A stretch of 64,000 nucleotides of DNA. Origin: Confluentibacter sediminis (GTDB taxonomy: Bacteria; Bacteroidota; Bacteroidia; Flavobacteriales; Flavobacteriaceae). The position numbers and the translations under genes are program-made. Shown here in pieces: positions 58,186-64,000 of this stretch (position 1 is the stretch's first letter; every line of letters begins with the position of its first letter). The stretch covers positions 1 to 64,000 of the forward strand of contig NZ_QKPO01000017.1 of NCBI RefSeq assembly GCF_003258355.1, written 5' to 3'. The notes beneath the pieces are model-generated. The model worked only from the letters and a program-made list of their open reading frames with translations. It had not been told where the DNA came from and ran no database searches.

Positions 58186-59478
58186 TTAATTAACTTCTGA
58201 AATAACCACCATATCTATTTCAACCTCTTTCTCCTCAAACTTAAGCCCGTACTTGCCCAGCTCATTATTAACATTATTCATATCTTCTGTGCCTCCTTTT
58301 ATCTCAATATCTATATTTCCAGAATATCCAGTATTATTTACAATAGGCATGGAATAATTATTGTGCTTAAGTGATATCAGTCTTACAAAAAAATCAATAG
58401 GTTGATTTTCAAATTTGAAATTATCATCTTTACTGGAAACATAGCGACTACTTTTCTCCGTTTTATAACGTCCTAGGTTATCAGTTTCTACAAGGGCCAA
58501 GCATTTGACCTTTCTTTTAGCCACGTTGCCCTCAATCCCAAAATAACCCTTAAAAAAACGATTTAAATCCTGATGCATCAAGTCCAATAACATTGATTTA
58601 CTCGACATGTTATTGCCTGGAAAATTAAGATTATAACAAAACGTATTTTTCTCACGCCAGGCTATATAGGTACTATCTTGTTGGTAATCCCCGGTAATAT
58701 GATACTTTGGACCACGAATTATGTTTTGTAACGAATCATTAACTTCTAATTTGATGTACACATCAATAGGAAAATTTGGCATTTTACACGCAGTTGCGTA
58801 AAGTGTCATAATGCTTGCGTTTTGAATCAAGATTTGATCTCTGGTCCTTTTTTCTATAGAACCTGCACCAAGGCGAGGTGTAATTATGGACTGATAATAA
58901 GGTTGTATACTTTCCAAAACCATAGGTTGTGAAATATCAAAATCATCATCATCCTTTAAATAGGTTTTAAGAGCCTTTCCTTCAAGAACCTTTTGTATAT
59001 TCTCTTCTGTGGCAGATTTCCACCCTGTAATGGCCAAAACCGTATCATTTTTAACCCATACTTGATGTGGAACGGCTCTATATGGAAATTGTTTCCTTAA
59101 TAGTGTATCCTCTGTAATAATTGGCAAATTCCACATGAAGCTCTCTGCCTTTTCCTTTACCAATACATCGGCCTCACTTGTCACCAAAACAATTAACAGA
59201 TCATCTGAAAATTGTTTTTGTAGTTTTTCTAAATGTGGTACTGATGTTTTACACGCACCGCAATAAACAGAAACAAACTCTAAGATAATTAACTTGTCAC
59301 TCATATCTGTTTTGAACGATTGGCCTAAACTTGATTTGATATGCGCTTTTAAGTTTGTCATTGAGACATGATCTCCAACGGAAAGCGTTTTAATTTCTTG
59401 AGCATTGGCCCTTGCAAATTGCAAAACCATTATCGTTAATGCAATAGGTTTAATTAAGGATGATTTGAATTTTCTCAT
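58186..59478 (-). CDS. TlpA-like thioredoxin-domain protein
   Basis: Exported protein of 430 aa. The signal peptide is PIALTIMVLQFARANAQ, then a thioredoxin-like domain (about 35-170) with the redox pair Cys73 and Cys76 in SVYCGACKTSVPHLEK; the CGAC spacing is normal, but the usual CGPC Pro is replaced by Ala. The C-terminal 250 residues are a domain I do not recognise. It follows SusD on the same strand after a 207-base gap, mirroring the susD-TlpA order at 24209-27584. It may be part of the SusCD operon or separately expressed. Confidence 0.85.
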   Translation of the reverse strand: MRKFKSSLIKPIALTIMVLQFARANAQEIKTLSVGDHVSMTNLKAHIKSSLGQSFKTDMSDKLIILEFVSVYCGACKTSVPHLEKLQKQFSDDLLIVLVTSEADVLVKEKAESFMWNLPIITEDTLLRKQFPYRAVPHQVWVKNDTVLAITGWKSATEENIQKVLEGKALKTYLKDDDDFDISQPMVLESIQPYYQSIITPRLGAGSIEKRTRDQILIQNASIMTLYATACKMPNFPIDVYIKLEVNDSLQNIIRGPKYHITGDYQQDSTYIAWREKNTFCYNLNFPGNNMSSKSMLLDLMHQDLNRFFKGYFGIEGNVAKRKVKCLALVETDNLGRYKTEKSSRYVSSKDDNFKFENQPIDFFVRLISLKHNNYSMPIVNNTGYSGNIDIEIKGGTEDMNNVNNELGKYGLKFEEKEVEIDMVVISEVN

Positions 59479-59685
59479 TTTCTATATTTTAATTTTATTT
59501 ATTATACCTTTCCTAGTTATAAAGACCTTGCAATAAACCCATCCTCACTTAGGTTATCTATGTAAATACTCAGATCCTGGACTTAGTTTTTGAAAGGTCT
59601 TTTTTTAAGGAAAGATAATGTTGAGTAAGGTGGATTTCTTTTTTTTAAACACCAGAAACACACCTTACCCATTTAAATCAATAAT

Positions 59686-61044
59686 TTATCTTGGATTCTG
59701 TTCCATACCGGAAAGCTCTATTACATCATCTGGTAATGGCAAAACATAGCGTTCATCATTGGGAGGTAATGTATACGTCTGCCCATTTATGGTTCTTTCG
59801 AGCGTCATGGCAAATTCAGGCTCTTGGTTCAATCGCCTTAAATCCATCCACCGGGAACCTCTAAAAATCAAGGATTTTCTTCGTTCCCTTAGAACTATCT
59901 GTAAAGCTTCATCACTACTGTTTGCTATGAATGGCTCAAAAGTCCCGGTGGCCCATCGGGTAACCAACAAATCATTTAAATAATCCATGGCTAGGTCCTT
60001 ATGCTCCAATCGTGCTTCACATTCTGCAGCCATAAGGTATATTTCATCCGTTGCCAAACCATTAAATTGGCGAGTTGATCCATCATAAGTACCTCTAAAA
60101 GCCGTCCTGCCGTTGTCATCAAAGTAGTAAATGCTCTTTCTCAAATCATTATCATCATAGGATCCATAGAGTGTTGAATCTATGTAATGCCGATTGAATG
60201 TATCTGAAAAGGGATAAAGCGTACTTATAAAAATAGTTTCTTCATTAAAGCGGTCAAAAGGATAGGTTACACTGGGATCTAAATCATTATAATCCAACAA
60301 AGTTGTACTTAAATCTAAAGAAGCCTTGGCATATTTTAGGGATTCTTCATAATTTCCCATTTGCAAGTAAACTTTGGCCAGAAACCCATTAGCGGCAACT
60401 TTACATGGCCGTGTCTGTACTAACGGAATATTGGGTAATAAATCCAAGGCTTCCTTAGTGTCCTTTATAATTCGGTCATACGTTTCCTGAACCGTGGAAC
60501 GTGTTGACTTAATAGTTACATCGGGCTCAAGCCTCAATGCGATTCCCAAATCTGTTCCCGCTGTTGTCACATCGTATTGTTTACAATACACTTGCGACAG
60601 TTGAAAAAACAGCCATGCTCTGTAGAATAGAGCGCTACCTTTGGCATTATTCCACGCTTCCAACTCTTCAGTTGTAGGTGAAATATTATTGATACTTTCC
60701 AATGCAACATTCGCATATAAAACCCCTAAATAAGGTGAGTTATAGCTATAACTGGTAGGTTCCGTATAAATAGTTTCAGCCCAAATGATTGCATTTTGCT
60801 CTTCTGGTCTAATGCCGGCCCAATCCTCGTCCTGAATATAAAAATTGTCCGTGCCAATAACACCTAACATGGGGCTTTTTGAAAAATTCATTCTAGAAGA
60901 ATTATCCAACAAGGCCTGAACATCTGTTATTGTTTCAGGAACAACCAGTTGTTTATTCTGCTTTACTTCTAACCAATCACTATCACATCCATATAAAACA
61001 ACAGTGATCAAGACGAAAATGTATTTATATATATTATTTTTCAT
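59686..61044 (-). CDS. SusD/RagB-family lipoprotein
   Basis: Lipoprotein of 452 aa with Cys20 as the lipid site (ITVVLYGCDSDWLEVKQ). Typical segments are AKGSALFYRAWLFFQLSQVY-like helices near 130, DEIYLMAAECEARLEHKD near 330 and ERRKSLIFRGSRWMDLRRLN near 395. It lies 24 bases after the susC stop on the minus strand. In size and signature it resembles the SusD at 24209 more than those of the xus-like locus. Confidence 0.93.
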   Translation of the reverse strand: MKNNIYKYIFVLITVVLYGCDSDWLEVKQNKQLVVPETITDVQALLDNSSRMNFSKSPMLGVIGTDNFYIQDEDWAGIRPEEQNAIIWAETIYTEPTSYSYNSPYLGVLYANVALESINNISPTTEELEAWNNAKGSALFYRAWLFFQLSQVYCKQYDVTTAGTDLGIALRLEPDVTIKSTRSTVQETYDRIIKDTKEALDLLPNIPLVQTRPCKVAANGFLAKVYLQMGNYEESLKYAKASLDLSTTLLDYNDLDPSVTYPFDRFNEETIFISTLYPFSDTFNRHYIDSTLYGSYDDNDLRKSIYYFDDNGRTAFRGTYDGSTRQFNGLATDEIYLMAAECEARLEHKDLAMDYLNDLLVTRWATGTFEPFIANSSDEALQIVLRERRKSLIFRGSRWMDLRRLNQEPEFAMTLERTINGQTYTLPPNDERYVLPLPDDVIELSGMEQNPR

Positions 61045-61068
61045 ATGCTTTATAATTTATTTTTCTCA

Positions 61069-64000
61069 TTAAAATGTTACATTAACACCAATAGAATATA
61101 TCTTTGGGATCAAATAGGTTGTATTGGGGTAATCAGGATCCAAACCGGTTTTGCTCGCTTGCCATAATATCCCTAGGTTACGGGCATTGGCAAATACGCG
61201 AAGTTCCCTAAATGGCAATCTCGGTTGGGCATTCTTGCTAAGTGTATAGCTTAAATTAATATCTTCCAGTCTTATATGATCACCCTTTTCCACATGGAGT
61301 TCAGAACCTTGATACATAAAATCCCTGTAAAAGTCAGATGATTCAGGCATGGATGGCACTTGTGTAATCAATTCATCACCTGGTTGTTGCCAACGGTTTG
61401 CGTAATCGCTATGAACTTGCAAATCATTAAAAAGTCCGTCATAACCTAAACTGCTCTTTCTAAAGTAATAATTGGCTTTCCAACTAATATTGGCACTTAG
61501 GGTAAAGTTTTTCCAGCTAAAGTTATTCCTGATGGCTCCATAAACTGGCGCAACATTAACGCCGTGATAAATAAGGTCTTCATAGGTTAGGCCTCTAACA
61601 TAATCCCGATAGTCATTAGAAGGCTGACCATCAACCACTAATATCGGATCCCCAGTATTAGGATCAAGGCCTTGCCAAGGGAGGCTATACACTCCGTCAA
61701 TAGGTCGGCCTTGCTGTGGAAGATTGGAAAAATTATTGGTAGTGCCAGCCAGTATATTATTAGTCGTAATGGATTCACTGTTAAATTCTAAAATTTTGTT
61801 CTTGGTCCAACTAAACAAAATAGTCGAAGTCCACTGAAAGGCTTGATCTATATTGATGGTATTGATTTCAAAGTCCATCCCATAGGTCTTGGTTTTAGCA
61901 TAATTTACATTGTTAGCTAAATTTCCAAGATCTTGACCTGCCGTTGGATCTAAAGGAACTTCCCCAATAATATCACTTCCCAGTTTGTTGAAATATTCCA
62001 CAGACCCCGTAATACGTTGGTTTTTAAATCCAAAATCCAATCCCAAGTTCAACATTCCAACTTTTTCCCATTTAAGTTGGGGGTTTCCAGGACTTCTTAG
62101 GACAATAACAGGTAAGTTAGTCCTGTTACTATCCACCGTATATCTTCCAGTTGGAAATGCCGTTGCTGATTTATTTACATTACCATTATATCCATACGTT
62201 GTCCTGATACGCAAGTATGGTAGGATTTCTGAGTTGTAAAAAAGTTCTTTTGAGACATCCCAACTTCCTCCCAAGGACCATAAGGGTACCCCTTTTTGGT
62301 TAGCTTTTACACCAAATAAATTTGAGGCATCGTACCTTGCACTTCCAGAAATAACGTATCTATTCTTAAAAGAATAGGAAGCATTTCCAAAATAAGAAAG
62401 ATAGCGGTCAGTTAGATCAGCTGTGCTTTCTGAAGCCGATGGCAAGTAAGATGAACCAGCAGGCCTCAAAGGAAATCGTGTCGTAAAATCCAATTCATTA
62501 TTAAAAGTAAGCACATTATCATCATACCCAAAAAGTTTAAATCCGCTTTGTGTAGCATGTACTTCCCTAACCTCCATACCTATTAAGGCATCCACACGGT
62601 GTTCAGAATTAAACCGTTGATTGTAATTTAGCTGTACCCTACCTGAATGGGCAATTTGCTGGTTATAACGTTGAGCTAAAACGTCCCCATAAGGAAACAC
62701 TCGCGTTCCATCGGCTTGGGTAAACCTATTTACCTGGTGCCTTGTTAAATAACTATCCTTGTCCTGTCTGTTTCTTAATTTACTGTCAGAACGCTGGTAT
62801 TGGTATTTTAAGTCGATATTGAAATAATTTAAAAAATTATAACCAACACCCATGTCAATTCTATAATCTGTCGTTCGGGTAACTATGTCCCTTAATGCCT
62901 TTTCCTGTAATGGACGGTACTGCCAATCCAACAATCCATTGGCTTCTGCCTCATCCAAATAGGTAGAGCGCAACTCATTGGTAACTGGAAGCCATTGGCC
63001 GGAATCATCTGCAAATCGATTATATGGCAATTCAGTACCGATACTACCCCAACTAGAACCATTAGATTTCTGCTTTTGGTTGGTTATGTTTATACCCAGT
63101 CTCAGCTCAAGTCCCTCGACAGGGCGAAAGGTTTGGTTAGAAACCAAGGTTATACGATTGAGTTCATCACCGTCCCTATTGGCTAGATTCCTATCCAAAC
63201 CACCCGATAGGTAATACTCGGCTTTCTGACTCCCTCCCCTTAGGCTTAATGAGGTTTGCTGTTTCAGGCTATTTCGGTAAAAATACTTCTCGGCTTCGTT
63301 CCTAACATCATATTGAGCCAAACGAGTCAGTTCTTGGTTTAATTCTGAAGTTGAAATTAAACCATCTCTTTCCTGTGCTAAAAGTTCTACCACTGGAGAT
63401 ATTGCAGGATACCTACTACTATTAAGGTCACTATTATAAAATCCTCTATCAAATAGGGTTTGTTCCAGTTCGATATAATTCTTGGATGTAATAAAATCAG
63501 GAGAATAATGTAAGTCAGGTGTTGCTCCTATGGTGACGTTATTATTGAATGAAACACTTAGGGGTTGGTTCCATTGCCCCTTCTTCATGGTAATAACTAT
63601 GACACCATTGGCTGCTCTAGCACCCCAAATAGACGCTGATGCAGCATCACGCAAAACCGTAATACTCTCAACATCATTGGGGTTTATGGTATTTATATCA
63701 CCCTCAAATGGAAAATTATCTACTACTATTAATGGACTGTTATCCGATTCGATACTATTGATTCCCCTTATACGTAGTGACCTAATATCTTCTCCTCTGC
63801 TATCACTCACCTGTCTCTTATCGAACAACAAACCTGGTACTATATTTTCCAATCTTGTAATGATATCTGTACTAACCGTTCTGTTGAACAATTTATTGTC
63901 AATTTGTACAAATGAACCAGTAGCTCTTTCCTTTGGCAGCTCTTGAAATCCAGTACTTACTAAGGTGACCTCTCCCAATTCCGAGATTTCTTCAGTCATG
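61069..64000 (-). CDS. SusC/RagA-type TonB-dependent receptor, 5' end cut by window
   Basis: About 976 codons are visible; the gene enters from the right edge, so the signal peptide and any STN or regulatory-like domain are outside. The visible part starts [20 protein letters not shown], just at the plug, with the PKERATGSF motif and [20 protein letters not shown]. The barrel ends in GVNVTF. The PKERATG motif is shared with the two STN-type receptors in this window, so it is likely another signal-transducing receptor with FecI/FecR genes beyond the edge (inference). Confidence 0.93.
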   Translation of the reverse strand, partial: MTEEISELGEVTLVSTGFQELPKERATGSFVQIDNKLFNRTVSTDIITRLENIVPGLLFDKRQVSDSRGEDIRSLRIRGINSIESDNSPLIVVDNFPFEGDINTINPNDVESITVLRDAASASIWGARAANGVIVITMKKGQWNQPLSVSFNNNVTIGATPDLHYSPDFITSKNYIELEQTLFDRGFYNSDLNSSRYPAISPVVELLAQERDGLISTSELNQELTRLAQYDVRNEAEKYFYRNSLKQQTSLSLRGGSQKAEYYLSGGLDRNLANRDGDELNRITLVSNQTFRPVEGLELRLGINITNQKQKSNGSSWGSIGTELPYNRFADDSGQWLPVTNELRSTYLDEAEANGLLDWQYRPLQEKALRDIVTRTTDYRIDMGVGYNFLNYFNIDLKYQYQRSDSKLRNRQDKDSYLTRHQVNRFTQADGTRVFPYGDVLAQRYNQQIAHSGRVQLNYNQRFNSEHRVDALIGMEVREVHATQSGFKLFGYDDNVLTFNNELDFTTRFPLRPAGSSYLPSASESTADLTDRYLSYFGNASYSFKNRYVISGSARYDASNLFGVKANQKGVPLWSLGGSWDVSKELFYNSEILPYLRIRTTYGYNGNVNKSATAFPTGRYTVDSNRTNLPVIVLRSPGNPQLKWEKVGMLNLGLDFGFKNQRITGSVEYFNKLGSDIIGEVPLDPTAGQDLGNLANNVNYAKTKTYGMDFEINTINIDQAFQWTSTILFSWTKNKILEFNSESITTNNILAGTTNNFSNLPQQGRPIDGVYSLPWQGLDPNTGDPILVVDGQPSNDYRDYVRGLTYEDLIYHGVNVAPVYGAIRNNFSWKNFTLSANISWKANYYFRKSSLGYDGLFNDLQVHSDYANRWQQPGDELITQVPSMPESSDFYRDFMYQGSELHVEKGDHIRLEDINLSYTLSKNAQPRLPFRELRVFANARNLGILWQASKTGLDPDYPNTTYLIPKIYSIGVNVTF

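Noticed and set aside
63530-63946. 138-codon plus-strand frame inside the partial susC
   Set aside because: Opposite-strand shadow of the conserved plug region; no independent evidence for a gene.

Overview
The window looks like chromosome of a Flavobacteriaceae-type Bacteroidetes bacterium. The DNA is AT-rich. It carries five SusC/SusD-type outer-membrane uptake pairs, FecI/FecR regulators, a hybrid two-component regulator, Gld-like ABC proteins and a Bacteroidetes-style tyrosine integrase. No rRNA genes or CRISPR arrays were seen.

Layout. (1) 1-840 is the edge of a decayed integrative element with a broken integrase. (2) 1.0-17.3 kb is a first TonB-transducer module: ECF sigma, FecR, STN-type SusC, SusD, an ABC ATPase with a GldF/GldG-like fusion permease, two adjacent short MutS-family ATPases and an M16 metallopeptidase. 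(3) 17.85-18.5 kb is a broken IS982-family transposase. (4) 18.6-33.3 kb is a second module of the same plan (sigma, FecR, STN-SusC, SusD), but its cargo is a TlpA-like thioredoxin protein, an S9 peptidase and a second M16 peptidase closely resembling the first. A frameshifted DsbD N-terminal remnant follows. (5) 34.06-34.34 kb is another remnant of the integrative-element edge. (6) 34.5-52.7 kb is a polysaccharide utilisation locus: an HTCS regulator followed by susC-susD-susC-susD, a DUF1735-type lipoprotein and a GH10-like lipoprotein with inserted carbohydrate-binding modules. This order matches the xylan utilisation (xus) core of Prevotella/Bacteroides. The GH10-like protein has lost its catalytic nucleophile and other active-site residues. 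(7) 53-55.7 kb is a small housekeeping/redox stretch: an LLM flavin oxidoreductase, an ArsR regulator and thioredoxin reductase. (8) 55.77-57.7 kb holds tRNA-Pro(GGG), an intact tyrosine integrase whose stop codon lies in a tRNA-Met-like 3' half, and a second tRNA 3' fragment. (9) 58.2-64 kb, minus strand, is a third transducer-type set: SusC (cut by the window end), SusD and a TlpA-like protein.

Likely working. In the two FecI/FecR modules, the SusC STN domain would signal substrate binding through FecR to the sigma factor. The peptidases (M16, S9) and thioredoxin-fold proteins suggest peptide or protein-derived substrates; this is inference. In the xus-like locus the HTCS would sense an oligosaccharide in the periplasm and switch on the two SusCD pairs and their surface lipoproteins. 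Degradative enzymes for that locus must lie elsewhere. The integrase copies, tRNA fragments, IS remnant and pseudogenes point to repeated insertion and decay around these accessory loci.
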